Part shown: piece by piece, positions 24,731 through 37,173 of the stretch
Position numbering within the stretch: the stretch's first letter is position 1
How the letters are laid out: every line of letters begins with the position of its first letter
NCBI GenBank assembly: GCA_002189035.1
Contig: CM007991.1
Coordinates: forward strand, 3,844,001-3,908,000
Length of the DNA: 64,000 nt
Direction: 5' to 3'
Source of the DNA: Utricularia gibba
Taxonomy: Eukaryota > Streptophyta > Magnoliopsida > Lamiales > Lentibulariaceae
Notes under the pieces: model-generated
Told to the model about the DNA's origin: nothing
Seen by the model: the letters and a program-made list of their open reading frames with translations, nothing else
The model's database searches: none
Program-made: the position numbers and the translations under genes

Positions 24731-27167
24731 TCAAGGAAAAAGAGGCACTGAGAGAAGCCCTGTGGCCTCCGGAACTCCCATCATCAAGTTGAGGTTTTGC
24801 AGGGCTTGCCCTGAAGCTCCTTTTACAAGATTATCGATCTGCGTTGCAACAAAGTACTCGATCAGGGGGCAGATTTCCAGTTGAAGCTGAGTAGAAGAAG
24901 AAGAGAGAGAGCTTACAACGGAGATGATTATCGCCCTCCCCGGGATTCGATCTGGGAACACGTTGATCAAGCAGTAGTTTGATCCCCTGACATGTCTGGT
25001 GTGGGGGACTTGGTTCTTTGGCATCAGAATCACGAACTCTTCCTTCTGCAGGCGTGAAGGTGATTTTTACAATGGGGGGAAGCAGGAGAAGTGGACTGAT
25101 TTTACCTCGTAGAACTTTCGTAAGTGCTCGTACAGATCTTCTGTTGATGCTCCGGGAGACATTTCCACGTATATTGTTGATTGCATGCCGCGGCTCTGGA
25201 ATGTGATGAAGGAGATTGATTATATAATGGAAATGGAAGTCATCTTGTGAAGGTGGATCAGTTGCTTACAATTGGCATTAAATGTGGGGTGAAGCTGATG
25301 GTCACTTTCGAGTTTGCGCATTCCGACAGTCCTTGTTCGATTTCAGGCACTGATGAGCCAGGAAAATAGTCAGCCGGCAGCAAGAAAATGGAGGAAGTCA
25401 AAAACACAATGGAAAGTGGTGATGAAGATGACCAACCATGTCGATGCTTGGTTACTCCATAGGAATGTATTCCTTCAGCTATTTCTGTGTACAAATTTGC
25501 CTCCTTAGCCCCACGGCCTGCATTGCAGCATGTATCATTCCTTCAAACAACAATCTTTTCAAGCACAAAGACTGTTGACTTTGAAACAGAGCACATTATA
25601 CATCAAGAAGGTTCGAACCTGCTCCACTAACACCAGACTTCGAGTCGATTATTATGTTGCTAACTTGAATGAGATTCGCCTGTACATTTGAAAGATAGAC
25701 AGGTTTCCCTTCATGAGAAAAAGTTCAAAAACTTACTAAAGAACTATTTCCATGTTGCCCATCCCCACCCATAGTACACTAACCTTTATCAAAGGGATGA
25801 GAGGAAGCTGAACTGATGTAGGATAGCATCCTGGATTTGCAACGAGACGTGCGCCTTGTATTTCTGATCTACGTATCTCAGTCAAGCCATACACAGCTTC
25901 TTTCTGCAAGGCAAGTAACCCCATGAAAGAGCATGTGGTGATTAATGTATACATCAATCAAAAGATGAGGAGAAATCTGACTTGTAATTCTTGTGCCTTG
26001 TGAGGTTGACCATACCATTCTTCATACTCATCAACATCTTGAAGTCGAAAGTCCTGCATAAGGATCAAAATAACTCCAACAAAAGAGGTATAGAATGGAT
26101 CAAAACACATTCCAAGATGTGGAGAATACTGCAGATAGATCAACTATCTTTATGCTCCTTGGAAGCTCTTTGATTATTTCCTGCAACAGCGCAAAAATAT
26201 TAAGACTAAGTTGAGCATAACTGAGGTAAAATGATCTCAAATTTCAACCTCATCAACTGAAGGGAAATGCAACCTGGGTTGTCCCATGAGGCAAACAGCA
26301 AAAAACGGCATCCACGGATGAGAAATCAGCATCTTTAACCGCAACCATATCAGGCAAATCCTGTTGAAAAATACCCATTTAAAAATGGAGAAAGTTACAA
26401 ACTTTCCAATCATGTCAGATCATAAGCGGTAAACCTAACATGTTCGAACAGCATAAGGCAAATTTTTACTCGAAAAACCTTATCTCTATCACATACTTGG
26501 TTCATCAAATGAGGGAACACTGATCCAATTGACTGCCCAGCTTTCCTATCAGCAGTCATCAGTTTTATATGATAATTTGGATGATGAGCTAGAAGCCTGA
26601 TTATCTGCAAGCCAAGATCACGCAAGACTGCCAGACGTTAGGATCAAGAAGAGGAAAAAAAAAAAAATCAAGCCATTTAAAATAAAAGTGGATCTCCAAA
26701 GTAACAGCAAATAGCACAGCGAAAGCCCAAACTCGCACCTTGTTTCACCATTTGAAGTTAGCAGCTTCTTGAAACACAATATCAACGACAAATACACTGA
26801 AAAGGGGGTATAAGTTTCCTACCTCGGAACCAGTATAGCCACTTGCTCCAAGAACGCCAATTCGGAACTTTTCGAATTTCTGGGACTTCGTTTCGTCCAC
26901 CTTTTCAACCTCCGGAGTTGCAAGAGAAGCGCCAACACAAAGCTTCCTAGGATTCTTTGTTTCATCCTAAAACAGGAGTTCAATTATCAAACCAGTGCAA
27001 AGGCACCCATTACTCCGATTCCCATAAACACAATCAACATCATTAAAAACGAAAATGATGATTTCAGTATCCAATTCACGCGGCAACCAAAGTCTATACT
27101 AAAACTAAAAAACCTCAACCTGGAGCCGAAGAGCGCAAGGAAATGAAGTCCTGAGCATGAGCGCCAT
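24731..27167 (-). CDS. N-acetyl-gamma-glutamyl-phosphate reductase, plastid (arginine biosynthesis)
   Basis: Catalyses the NADPH-dependent reduction of N-acetylglutamyl-5-phosphate to the semialdehyde, the third step of ornithine/arginine synthesis in plastids. The first exon [16 protein letters not shown] starts a Ser/Arg-rich transit peptide. The nucleotide-binding motif is [20 protein letters not shown]. The catalytic cysteine is present in [18 protein letters not shown]. Other family blocks are [52 protein letters not shown] and [20 protein letters not shown]; it ends GLLSVPLFP. Exons are many and short. I checked the conserved blocks but not every join. All key residues seen are intact. 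Confidence 0.95.
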
Positions 27168-27829
27168 TTCGCGGCGACGGAGATGCCGAACCACTGCAGT
27201 AATTAAGGGCAGGCAGCCGAGGCGAGCCGACGCCCCTGTAAAATGATTGAGGCTAGATATGTAAAACTGGGCCCCATAAATCACATTTTAATTTAATTAA
27301 AATTTTATCCCAATTAAAATAGGTTTGTTTTATAACAAATTATACCCATTTTATTAATATAAATTAATAGTAACTATTATTTTCATTATTTTTTAGAAAT
27401 TAAAATAAATTTAACTAAATTTAATAAAATCATTTATTTTAACGTTTTTTTATTTGCACACATCAATTGAATGAAAAAAAAAAATACTTTTTAATAGAAA
27501 TTTTACAGCTACATGTATCATTTTTTTTAAAAAAAATTAAGTCACAGTCATTAAAATTATTTGTTTATGATCATATGCATTTTTATTTTTTAAAATAAAT
27601 AGGTTGCATTTGATAGAATAATATTTTTTTAAGTAAGTAATGTAAATGAAATAGTTTCTAGTTTTAATCCAATTAACTTAGTTTTGAAAAAATGAAAATT
27701 TGTATAAACAATTATAGATTTTTTAAAATTTAAGTAAATTGTAAAATATAATGAAAAGAGTATTCTTTATTAATTTTGGTAACAAAATTGATATAAAACG
27801 GTTACTTTCCCAATTTAGGCAGCCCCTTT
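27168..27829. other. AT-rich spacer
   Basis: AGPR promoter and LRX 3' UTR, very AT-rich from 27280 to 27800. No gene seen. Confidence 0.65.
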
Positions 27830-30229
27830 CTAGTATCCAGGGATGACAGGAGGAGGTGGAGATGCATACTCAGCGCCCAAGATGGGGGGGATTTTGGTTG
27901 GAGGGAAAACATACGGTGGTGGGGACGATGGTGGTGGTGGGGATTGGACCGGCGGTGGTGGCGGAGAGTAGACTGGTGGGGGAGGTGGGGAGTGTACAGG
28001 TGGGGGAGGCGGAGAGTAGACGGGCGGTGGGGGCGGAGAGTGTACGGGCGGTGGAGGCGGAGAGTAAACCGGCGGTGGAGGCGGAGAGTAGACGGGGGGT
28101 GGAGGCGGAGAGTATACGGGCGGGGAGGCGGAGAGTGGACGGGCGGGGAGGAGGCGGAGAGTGGACGGGAGGAGGAGGGGGAGAGTGCACAGGCGGGGGA
28201 GGAGGCGGAGAGTGAACTGGTGGTGGGGGCGGAGATTGGAGTGGTGGTGGAGGCGAGTTGCTTGGTGGCGGAGGAAATCTTGCCGGAGATGGTGGCGACT
28301 TAACAAATATAGGCGGCGATTGGGCTGGTGTTTTTGGTGATGATCTGTCAGGTTCTGGAGAACGAACTGGCGTTGGTGGTGATTTGGCAACATTAGGTGT
28401 TGGCGATTGGGTTGGAGTTGTTGGCGGTGGTGATGACTTAGATTCTGATGGCAGAGGAGACGGGCCTGTGGGTTTAAATCCTTTTGGAGGCGATTGGTTC
28501 CGGGTTGGGGTTGGCGGCTGAACAGGGGGCGATGAGTACACCGGCGGCTGTGGAGATTCAATTGGAGAAGGCGGTCGGGACGTCACAGATTTTGGCGGCG
28601 GGATTGGGTTGAAGTCTTTGGCGGAGTCTGAAACGGGGTGGGTGGTGAAGCTCGGGCTGGAGACGGTGGTGATTGGGTCGGCGTCTTTGTTGTGGACGCC
28701 GGAGGCTTCGGAGAATGGGTTGAAGATCGTGGTGCCTTGGTAGATGATTTGGGCGATGGTTGTGGTGATTTGTCCGACTGTGGCGGCGATTGCCTCCCTG
28801 ATGGCGGTGAATATTTGGATCCTGCTGGGGTTGCCGGAGCTTGAACCGGGGGCGACATATTCACCGTCGATGGTGGAGATGATTTCTCCGGCGTGGCCGG
28901 TGTTTTCGTATGGTTGTCATTTCCAGAAGGGGATGAACCACCACTCGGCGAGGACTTCCCCGTCTTTGGTGCCGATTTCCAGCTCCTCGGTGTCCGGGGC
29001 GACTGTTGCGGTGGTGTTTGTCCTTGGCTGGATCCCGGTGCTGAAGTCCCCGGTGTGCCATTGGAAGAATTCGGCGGCGTAGACGTCTTCGCTGCATTAC
29101 CCTGGCCGGTTCCTCTGCACCCGCCGCTGCAATCCACCTTCTTACTCAACTCAACCTGACACTCCTTCACCGGCCGTTGATCTTTTTCTCCGGCGATGCA
29201 GTTATGGTCATCATCCAATGTCAATGCCGGCAAAGCCTCGGCATTACATTCAGAATCCTTCGCATCAAAGTAATTGTAAGAAAAGGTGAAGTTCTTCAAG
29301 CTAGGCAAAGTGCAAACATTCCTAGCAACTTTGCTTCTGAACTTGTTACTTGCGATGTCAAGTATTTCCAAGCTCTGTAAATACTCCATCCCCACCGGTA
29401 AGTCTCCAGTTAGCTTATTCCAACTGAGATCTATCACAGTAGATGTATTGAGCAATGTGATTTCCTCTGGAACACAACCAGAGAGAAAGCTATGTGACAG
29501 GATCAACTCATCAAGCTTTCCCTCCATCCTACCAATGCTCCTTGGAATGCATCCGCTGATATTGTTGTTGGCAAGCACCACCACTGATGCGGGTGAGTTG
29601 CCGAAATTCTCCGGTATGGTCGACTCGAAGCGATTATGATTCAAGAAAATGGCATCCAGTTCCTTGTTGAACAACTCCTCAGGCAGCCTGCCTTCAAAAT
29701 CATTGAACCGAAGGTCCAAATACTTCAAACTGGGAAGCTCTAGAACTGGATAGGGAAACTGCCCCACGAGGCGATTGTTGCTAAGATCAAGCTCATATAG
29801 AAGCTTCAAGTTCTTGATTGTATCAGGGATCAACCCACAGAGTCGATTTGAATTCATGTGGAACAAGCTGATATCAGTGAGGAGACCAATCTCAGGTGGG
29901 AGATGTCCAGCAATATCACCATGGTTGAGATCAATTCCGGCCACCACCATGACACCCTTATCATCGAGCGCCTCCGCACAGAAAACTCCGGTGTATGAGC
30001 AGACATCTGCACCCACCCAATTAGCAGTGAAGTTCAAGGGATCAGATTGTATGGTAGCTTTGAAAGATTGAAGAGCCTTGTAGGCCATTTCAAGGCGGTT
30101 GTTGGGGAACTTGAGGGCTGCCGAGGTTCCGGCATCCGCATGGTGGTTGTGGGTGGCGGAGATGGTGGTGGAGAAGAAAAGAACGATGAAGAGAAGGGCA
30201 CGAGAGGAATGCATGGCCAAGTCCTCCAT
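27830..30229 (-). CDS. Leucine-rich repeat extensin (LRX/PEX type), three apparent frameshifts
   Basis: Cell-wall protein: LRX proteins bind RALF peptides through the LRR part and anchor in the wall by the extensin part. It reads as one exon. I chose the Met at 30229, which starts a signal peptide (HSSRALLFIVLFFSTTISAT); an upstream Met at 30343 would bury it. The N-terminal LRR domain spans about residues 55-340 (CSYTGVFCAEAL, LSNNRLVGQFPYPVLELPSL, DLRFNDFEGRLP, DLSWNKLTGDLP). A Cys hinge (CQVELSKKVDCSGGCRGTGQ) and a long Ser/Pro-rich extensin tail with SPPPPPVYS repeats follow, ending PPVIPGY. The frame breaks three times, each at a G run on the plus strand (28600-28602, 28145-28148, 28122-28125), and each break fits one missing base. 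With those allowed for, the tail stays in the SPPPPPV(Y/H)S register to the stop, about 800 residues. Probably intact in reality; a pseudogene is the alternative. Confidence 0.88.
27945..28290 (-). repeat. Extensin-coding tandem repeats
   Basis: Repeats of roughly 27-30 bases encoding SPPPPPVYS or SPPPPPVHS units in the LRX C-terminal domain. The Val-Tyr-Ser units are potential Tyr cross-linking sites. Confidence 0.85.
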
Positions 30230-30615
30230 GGCGAGAAGGGTTTCGCCTGTGGAACCTTGTGATGAAGGTGCAGGTCTGCTCTTAGTTATACCAAAAATGT
30301 AGGGGGTTGAGCTTCTTGTACGCCTGTTTAAAAGGGAAACCATTCAAAAATTGAAGGTTAGCGATGAACATACCCCAAATATTTCTGTCGCTTTATTATC
30401 CAATGGTAGAATCAGGAAGAGAGATCTAACAAGTTGCATACTTTTTGAGGAAGAAGAGCAGGTCCTGGAACAGTAACGTACGAACATACAGACAGAAAAA
30501 AGATACACACGACACAACCAGCATTGGCGTCTTGACCAAGTGGAAATGCAACTAAAATATATCCATGCTGCAGGAACAGATACCGCTTCAGGTGCGAACT
30601 GGTTGGTGATCAGCT
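30230..30615. other. LRX promoter/leader and RMA 3' UTR
   Basis: Short spacer between two minus-strand genes. No further gene seen. Confidence 0.6.
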
Positions 30616-31266
30616 TCAGGAAAGTATAAGATGCAGGAGTAAGAGAAAACCAAGAATGATGACGCAAATCTTCAGAACAACAGGTTTCCAATCGATCCTA
30701 AAAGAATGGTGAGGATGGAAACCATGGATGTAACCTCCATGGAAGGAGTTGGAGAACATGTATGGAACTGCGGGGGGTGGTCCGTATACGGTTGCATCAT
30801 GAAACTGGAGGTTGAAAATGGCAGGAAGAGCACCAAATATAGCAGAAAGTGTCATATGACCAAATCTTGCAGCAGCCATGGGCATAAACCCCACCATGGG
30901 ATCAAATTCGTTCTGTCGTACGAAAGCCATGCTCAGTGGCGGGGGAGCAGTCTGAGGTCTCATCCCGATAGGCCGGTTAGGGATGATGATACCCGGGGTG
31001 GGGCGAGATCTGAAGTCATGATTCAGTTTTCCTCTTCCATATATGGGAATCAGCTTGTCTTCCTGCACGATGGATTTACAAACTGGGCACTCATGAGAAT
31101 GGGAATGGAACTGGAGCCACTGATAAACACAGGGCCAGCAGTAGATGTGGCCACAAAGCGTCACGATCGGTTCTTGGGGCAACTCAAAACAGATGTTACA
31201 TTCGAAGTCTCCCGGGTCACCAGTTGGATAGGAAGCATCTGCTGATTCATCTATATTTTGCTTCAT
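30616..31266 (-). CDS. RMA-type membrane-anchored RING E3 ubiquitin ligase
   Basis: A 216-residue single-exon coding region. The C3HC4 RING-HC finger lies at about residues 23-64: CNICFELPQEPIVTLCGHIY, CWPCVYQW, ECPVCKS, with all eight zinc ligands present. A Pro-rich middle (RSRPTPGIIIPNRPIGMRP) leads to a C-terminal hydrophobic tail anchor (LKICVIILGFLLLLHLILS), so the RING should sit on the cytosolic face of the ER. Plant RMA proteins take part in ER-associated degradation and aquaporin turnover. An acceptor-like CACCTGCAA just before the ATG (minus strand) suggests a 5' UTR intron, with leader sequence reaching about 31860. The architecture matches RMA1/2/3; the exact member is not assigned. 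Confidence 0.93.
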   Translation of the reverse strand: MKQNIDESADASYPTGDPGDFECNICFELPQEPIVTLCGHIYCWPCVYQWLQFHSHSHECPVCKSIVQEDKLIPIYGRGKLNHDFRSRPTPGIIIPNRPIGMRPQTAPPPLSMAFVRQNEFDPMVGFMPMAAARFGHMTLSAIFGALPAIFNLQFHDATVYGPPPAVPYMFSNSFHGGYIHGFHPHHSFRIDWKPVVLKICVIILGFLLLLHLILS

Positions 31267-32468
31267 ATTACACCTGCAACATGATTCTCATGTTCTCAGG
31301 ACAAATGAAAAATTTGAAGAAAAACAAAGCTAAATTTGTGAAAATGCAGAAAAGATGTGCCCTGTGTCTTTAATCACCACAGATACAGTAACCAGTAAAA
31401 CAGGAATCTGACCTTCACAAGGTCAGGAAGCATACATAAATCGAATATCTAACATACTGCCAAAAATCAAAACGAGATACAATTACCCACAATTCGAATA
31501 AACAAAAGCCAGTAAGTAAAACACCAAAATAGAACAGACTATGCCAATCCGAAGCAGATATAGCAAAGAACTCCACCGCAACCAACTCTTGCAAATAAAA
31601 ACTGACGAAGCCCATCATCCAAACCTCGAATTTTCCCTAACTAGCCAGTCTGGGTAAAAATTCCACAAAAGCTTAAACACAAACAAAAAAAAATCCAGAA
31701 ACAACAAATTTCCTTACAAATTCGAAGAGGAGCAGGACGATCCCCAGTCCAAGAACGAACAGGAGAAGTATCCGAAGGATCAAGCAGCAAGAAGCGGAAT
31801 CCCGATAGCTTCGACGAGTAACGAAAAATCGTTGGGTGAGTGAGAGAGACACTTCGCATAACTCCAAAAAAAAATCTTTTAAAAGAATGGTAATGAAACT
31901 ATTTATTCTCAATAACATCATTGACACGCTCGTGTTACACGTGGATTACTCTCCCTAAAAAATCATCTAATGCTACAGTAATTGTGTTAGGCCGTTTGCG
32001 TCTTTCCTAACCTCGTAATACTAACATTAAAAAATGGCTTGACATTTTGAAAAAAAACATTAAAAATTCAAAGAATTATAAGAAAATTGATATAAAATTT
32101 TATTATAAGTTTTTCATGGTTTCGAGATGAGTTTACCATTAAATCCACGTTTGGTATATGAATTATAATCAGATAAACATAAACCCACCTATTTTTTAAA
32201 GTATCCTTTGTGATCTACAGAAACGATGACATAATTTTCTTTATTGAGTTTACACGAGGAAATGAAATTTTATACAAATGATTTCCACAATATAGAGTTT
32301 ATTAAAATTAATCATTTTCATAAAAATACAGAAAATTAAGTCAGTATTTCCGAAAATCACTAAAGATATTCTTATATATTGGATACCAAGGTTAGTTTAC
32401 ATGAACTTGGGGGGAGGGAGGGGGATAGATTTATGTAAACATGATTGGCATATTTCATTTATGTTCTA

Positions 32469-32536
32469 AATTCTTATCCCTTGTTTTTTTTAGTATTCCA
32501 TTTCTAATTCTAGTAATTCTTATCCCTTGTTTTTTT
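32469..32536. repeat. 22-base direct repeat, 46-base period
   Basis: AATTCTTATCCCTTGTTTTT-type sequence occurs at 32469-32490 and again at 32515-32536. No element boundaries are evident. Confidence 0.55.
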
Positions 32537-33903
32537 ATTATTAACAGGTAAAATAAGTGATTAAAAAATAAAAAAAGTAGATCCCGATCGCATGAAATTA
32601 CGTATTTACCCATTCACATCTCGTGACACATGGAGCCAAAGTGTTTGCTGCACCAACCGCCCCTTTTGTGTGGTGCCCGCTCACGTGTTCAGCTCCCACC
32701 CACCGTAAAATATAAAATAAAAAAATTAATTAATATCTGGATTAATCTCGTCCACAACTTTTTTTGACTCAGCAAATCCCAGCCACAAATTCAATTTAAT
32801 GAAAACATATCAACCGGATTTGGTTCTCGGTCGCTATTTCATGGAGTTCTTGATCTCACACTAAATTTCCCTCCATGGCGGCTAACCGATCATAGGATAA
32901 ACATCAACGAGTATGCTGAGTTTTCAAGTAAAGATAAATGTAAGTCGAAGGATCATATGAGACGAATCACACATTGAATAATATTATTAAGATTGATTAA
33001 GAAATAAGAAAAACGTAAAACATAAGGATTAAGACATGTAAAATTAGTATAGATGGAAAGGTATATGTGATAGAGGCATGGGGTGTCACGTCTTATCAAG
33101 CATGATGGATCCCTATGCATGAAATGGTAGTATTTTAAAATCTAGTTGAATTCATGATATGATTTAATGATAGTTTAAATTTTGGTTATAATGTATTGAA
33201 TCGTGGTAACATATTATAAATAATAAAAATAATTATCTAAAATTTATATTTTTGAAATTTTTTTATAAAATTTATTAAATGGAATCCAAAAATGATAAAA
33301 GTGCATAAAAGAGCCTTATTTGGGTTGTATTAGAAAAATAACCACTCTACTTTGGGTGTATGAGAAAAATAAATATCGTATGTATAAAAAATTGTTTGTA
33401 GCATATGAGATAAAAAGCTAATATGGCTAACTCATATAGACTTTGTTTGATTGGTGTATTTAGGTATTAGTAAGTTTAAATTATTTGGATTTAGTTAAAC
33501 CCAAATATATGTATATAAAAATACCAATACCCCCATTGAATATTCATATATAAGGATATTATATGAGTATAATAATCATTATACACATATATAGTATATA
33601 ATTATATCCACATATCAAATAATACAATTTTATTAAACTCATCATAAATTAATCTTATAACTTTATATCAAAAGGTCATAGGGTTATTTAGAAAAGTGGA
33701 TAATGCAACATTCTCTTATACATATTTAGTCAAAAAAAAAAAGACACATAAAACGATTACTGACCAAATTTCTAATTAATCCATGAATTACATTTACGGC
33801 CGGGGTATCTCCAATTCATGGTTGAGAAACGATAGAAGATTCATTCACCTGTGTTGATTTGTTTTCACTGGTGCGTCTTGCATTCTCGGCCACAACTTGG
33901 TGT

Positions 33904-33933
33904 CACGTGAACCCAGATGCGCCTCTATATAAA
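33904..33933 (+). promoter_or_regulatory. G-box plus TATA box of DIR1-like gene
   Basis: CACGTG at 33904-33909 and TATATAAA at 33926-33933, about 40 bp before the chosen ATG at 33974. An in-frame ATG at 33917 lies between them, so it cannot be in the mature transcript; this decides the start. Confidence 0.65.
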
Positions 33934-33973
33934 CCCCTCTAGCCATTCCCCAGGCATCAGCAACGACAACACA

Positions 33974-34303
33974 ATGGAGGCCTCGTACAGAACCCTGGCA
34001 GTGGCACTGGCGGTGGTGGTGGTGGCACTGGTAGCCACCGCCGAGTCGGCGAGAACCCACGCCTCCGGGAGCGCGATCTGCGGCATGAGCCAAGACGAGC
34101 TGCTGACGTGCAAGGACGCCGTGTCGTCGGGATCGGTCACCCCGCCTTCCACGGACTGCTGCGCCGCCCTGGTCCACGCCGACGTCCCCTGCCTCTGCAA
34201 GTATCAGAAGTCGGGGTACATGACTCTCCTCGGAATCAACGGGACCAGGGCGCTGGAGCTTCCTTCCCTGTGCGATCCCAATCAGTCTGCAGCTCACTGT
34301 TAG
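33974..34303 (+). CDS. DIR1-like non-specific lipid-transfer protein
   Basis: A single-exon, 109-residue secreted protein. The signal peptide (about residues 1-25) contains TLAVALAVVVVALVATAES. The mature part carries the eight-cysteine motif in order C...C...CC...CxC...C...C: ICGMSQDELLTC, STDCCAALVHADVPCLCKYQ, LPSLC and the final AAHC. The opening CGMSQDEL, the CLCKYQ centre and the overall length match DIR1 and its relatives, which carry lipid signals in systemic acquired resistance. The residue between the CxC cysteines is leucine, as in DIR1. Base composition is much GC-richer than the flanks, which is common for small secreted plant genes. Function beyond family membership is inferred. 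Confidence 0.88.
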   Translation: MEASYRTLAVALAVVVVALVATAESARTHASGSAICGMSQDELLTCKDAVSSGSVTPPSTDCCAALVHADVPCLCKYQKSGYMTLLGINGTRALELPSLCDPNQSAAHC

Positions 34304-35700
34304 AGCAACCAACTTCGCTCTCCTGGTTGCTTCTGCTACGTTTTAGGGGTAGGGCGTCGTCGTCTACCTTCGCATGCTTTGCATGTTGTGTGTATCTGTG
34401 GCGTGAGCTCTCTCGTCTAGAGATTGTTTGTGTATTGATTCACGTACCAGTACTCTACTTCTATTTAAATGAATAATTTTGCAATTAACATATAAAAAAA
34501 TCAATTTAAAATTCGATAATTAGCTTCTTTTGGGGCCATGCAAGCAGAAGGATAGGTCCAGGGCCAAATGAGTTGTATTTATTCGCATAAAATAGGGTTG
34601 TACTTAATTTTCATTAATACTTTTTTAAAAAATAATATAATAAAATTAAAATTAAAATCATCCACTTTAAAAATAATAAATATTTTAGATTTTTTTATTT
34701 TTAAAAGTAGAAACCTCATGTGTTTGCAGTTTGATAAATAATTTTAAAATTTGATTCCCCCAGAAATTTATGATTGAATTGAAAATATCAAAATTAAATT
34801 TGAATTTTTTTATTCATTTATTTATGAATTAATTAATTGTAAATAGTGTTTTCAAAATATTTATATATTTATTTAATTTTAATTTCAGATGTATTTAAAT
34901 TAAAAATATTTATAACATGATATCCAACATACATTTTATTTATATTTACAACTGTTCATATTAATACTTTAAAATTAGGAAATCATTTATTGACACCCCT
35001 AAAATGCAAAAAAAAAAAAAAAAAAAGTGTCTGGCATCTCTACATGTCCAATTTTGCCACCAAATATAACCTTAATTCAAGTATCAATCTGTGTACCTCC
35101 GGCGGGTTTATATCCATTCTTTGTTATCTTCAGTGCACTTATATGGTTAATCGTTCTGGGGCGAAACTCGCCTTTACTTGGTTGTTTTCACTTGCAAGGT
35201 TCTGTGGTTTGCCATTTTCCCATCTGGGAGAATGCCTCATTCCGACCCCTTGCTGTTGGACTTGACATCGTAGCCACCACTCAGACAGCAAGAACTCACG
35301 ATCCAGGGCATGGGCCAAACTCGAGGTTCTTATGCGCAAGGGCGCGGGTATGCAAGTAGAAACAAATCAGGGTAAATGCATTGCAGCCCCATCCTTGAGG
35401 TAGATTCAAATCAGTAGCTGGTATCATCTCCTGGGCGTTGCACTGAACAACCTGCAAGGTGTCTGTCTGTCTACCAAGGGAGTGATTCTTGGAATAGAAT
35501 CTGAATGGAATCTGTAGCAATAGAATCTGATGAAACATGACAATCATGAAACAGAAGAAATGGCATTTACAACCAAACGTTGCTGGAAAGCATGTCTTCA
35601 GGACGAGGGCTTGCTCCATGACACACAGATGTCTTCCCAGACTCAGGAAAACCGTAAGAATGAACAGTTCATATCTGGATAATAAAATTGCTGCCCTGGC
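34304..35700. other. Spacer between DIR1-like and RABG3 genes
   Basis: AT-rich to about 35000, a run of 19 A at 35008-35026, then GC-average sequence to 35700 that includes the RABG3 3' UTR. A hydrophobic frame at about 35027-35359 has no family resemblance, so I do not call it. Confidence 0.55.
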
Positions 35701-37173
35701 TCAGCATTCACATCCAGTGGACCTTTGCTGGCTGCTTCTTGCGACATCGATGGTTTCCGGAAGGTATCTTTCAGCCGACATCAGAAAAAAATTTAGTATA
35801 AAGTTACAATCAGCAGATAATTGAAGTACATGCATGACGCCAATCGTATGATTGAGTTGTGAAGCTTAAAATGTATACTCACATTTCTTCTTCTTCCTCA
35901 GTGTTCAGGGCATTCTTTGCAATCACCTGAAAAGCTTCTTCCACGTTGGTGCCCTCCTTGGCAGATGCCTCAAAATAGGGGATCCCCTTTGAGGCGCACC
36001 ATGCTCGAGCCTTTTTCTCAGATACCTACACCGGAAAACCAAAAGGATATGGGACAGGGAGGGAATGGTTTACATGGACGATATGTAGATGCTTTCAAGT
36101 CTTACCACCCTGCTATTTCCACCATCCAAATCAATCTTGTTTCCAATCACAATAAAAGGAAAATTCTCAGGATCAGAAGGTGCCGCCTGCAATGAATTGG
36201 TTGCATGAATACAACATTATCTCACGTATCAAATGGTGCCAAAAAAAAATCCTTCTTATTCCGTGCAAGCATCATGATATCTTGTTTTCCATGAAATGGT
36301 GTCTTTAAGATCATTTACAAATCCAGCTGGTTCAGTCATGATTAGAGATCAAACAGCAGCCACATCCCTCAAACAGAAGGATCTCATCAAATCATACCTG
36401 GATCAAAAACTCTTCCCTCCAGTGATTCAGATTCTCGAATGACTTCATCACATTAACATCGTAAACAAGCACACAGCAATCAGCACCCCGGTAGAAAGCA
36501 ACACCAAGGCTCTGAAACCTTTCTTGCCCAGCAGTATCCCATATCTAAACATGTATAACATTATAAGAGAAAGATGGAAACCGAGTTCATTTCCAAGAAA
36601 ACAAATGGATGTGCAAGTAGTTCGTTCGTACATAAAAGAGAAAAAAATTACTGTTAACTCTTTCTAGGATGTAAGGTGAAGTATGCAGCAGATTTAACCT
36701 GTAAAGTGAAAAGCCTGTCCTCCAACTGCACTTCCTTCGTCAGAAAATCGGCACCAATTGTGGCCTTGTACTGATTGCTGAACTTCTTGTTTACATATCT
36801 TTAATCAGGATGTCAAGGAACCCTAACAAATCATTTAAATCTAGATATCGCAATCATTACAGCTATTTCAAAGCATAAACCAGCATGAAGGATACTGATT
36901 CATCAACGAGGTCTTCCCCACCCTGAAATGAAGAACGATAAATACTAAACCGAGTGATAGCAACAACAGATACGGAAATTAATTCCGGCATCTACTGAAG
37001 TGAATTCAACATTCAGAAAAGCTCAAAATGCTCCAGATCGACAGAAGAACCGCCCAAAGCAAACAAAATCGAGAGAAAATGAAGATCAAATCCAATCAAT
37101 TTCATCCCGAAAAGTTTTACCCGCTGTCGCCGAGGATGATAACCTTGAGGAGAGCTCTCCGACGCGACGGCAT
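35701..37173 (-). CDS. RABG3/Rab7-type small GTPase
   Basis: Controls late endosome/prevacuolar-to-vacuole membrane fusion. The minus-strand gene has several short exons. Exon 1 (37173-37121) reads [18 protein letters not shown]; exon 2 starts at 36922 and completes the P-loop [14 protein letters not shown]. Later blocks: switch I with [40 protein letters not shown] (G3), NKIDLDGG (G4) and [20 protein letters not shown] (G5). The C-terminus ends [12 protein letters not shown], with a CxC pair for double geranylgeranylation. The MPSRRR start and [10 protein letters not shown] near the end are typical of plant RABG3. All nucleotide-binding motifs are intact. Confidence 0.94.

Larger units (their letters stand above)
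31267..33973. other. Long AT-rich spacer
   Basis: The RMA 5' UTR and promoter occupy 31267 to about 31950. The rest is AT-rich with no supportable gene. It includes a 22-base direct repeat (32469-32490 and 32515-32536). The final 80 bases form the promoter of the DIR1-like gene. Confidence 0.6.

Noticed and set aside
25590-25625. GGTTCGAACCTG resembling a tRNA T-arm
   Set aside because: It lies within an AGPR intron directly after the GVSGAG exon, with no matching acceptor, D or anticodon stems.
27856-29159. Long Gly/Trp/Arg-rich open frames on the plus strand
   Set aside because: They are antisense shadows of the Pro/Ser-rich extensin repeats of the LRX gene.
34990-35359. Hydrophobic open frames after a poly(A) run, possibly a small membrane protein or retroposed gene
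   Set aside because: No family resemblance, overlapping frames equally open, and the A run is too short and isolated to show retroposition.
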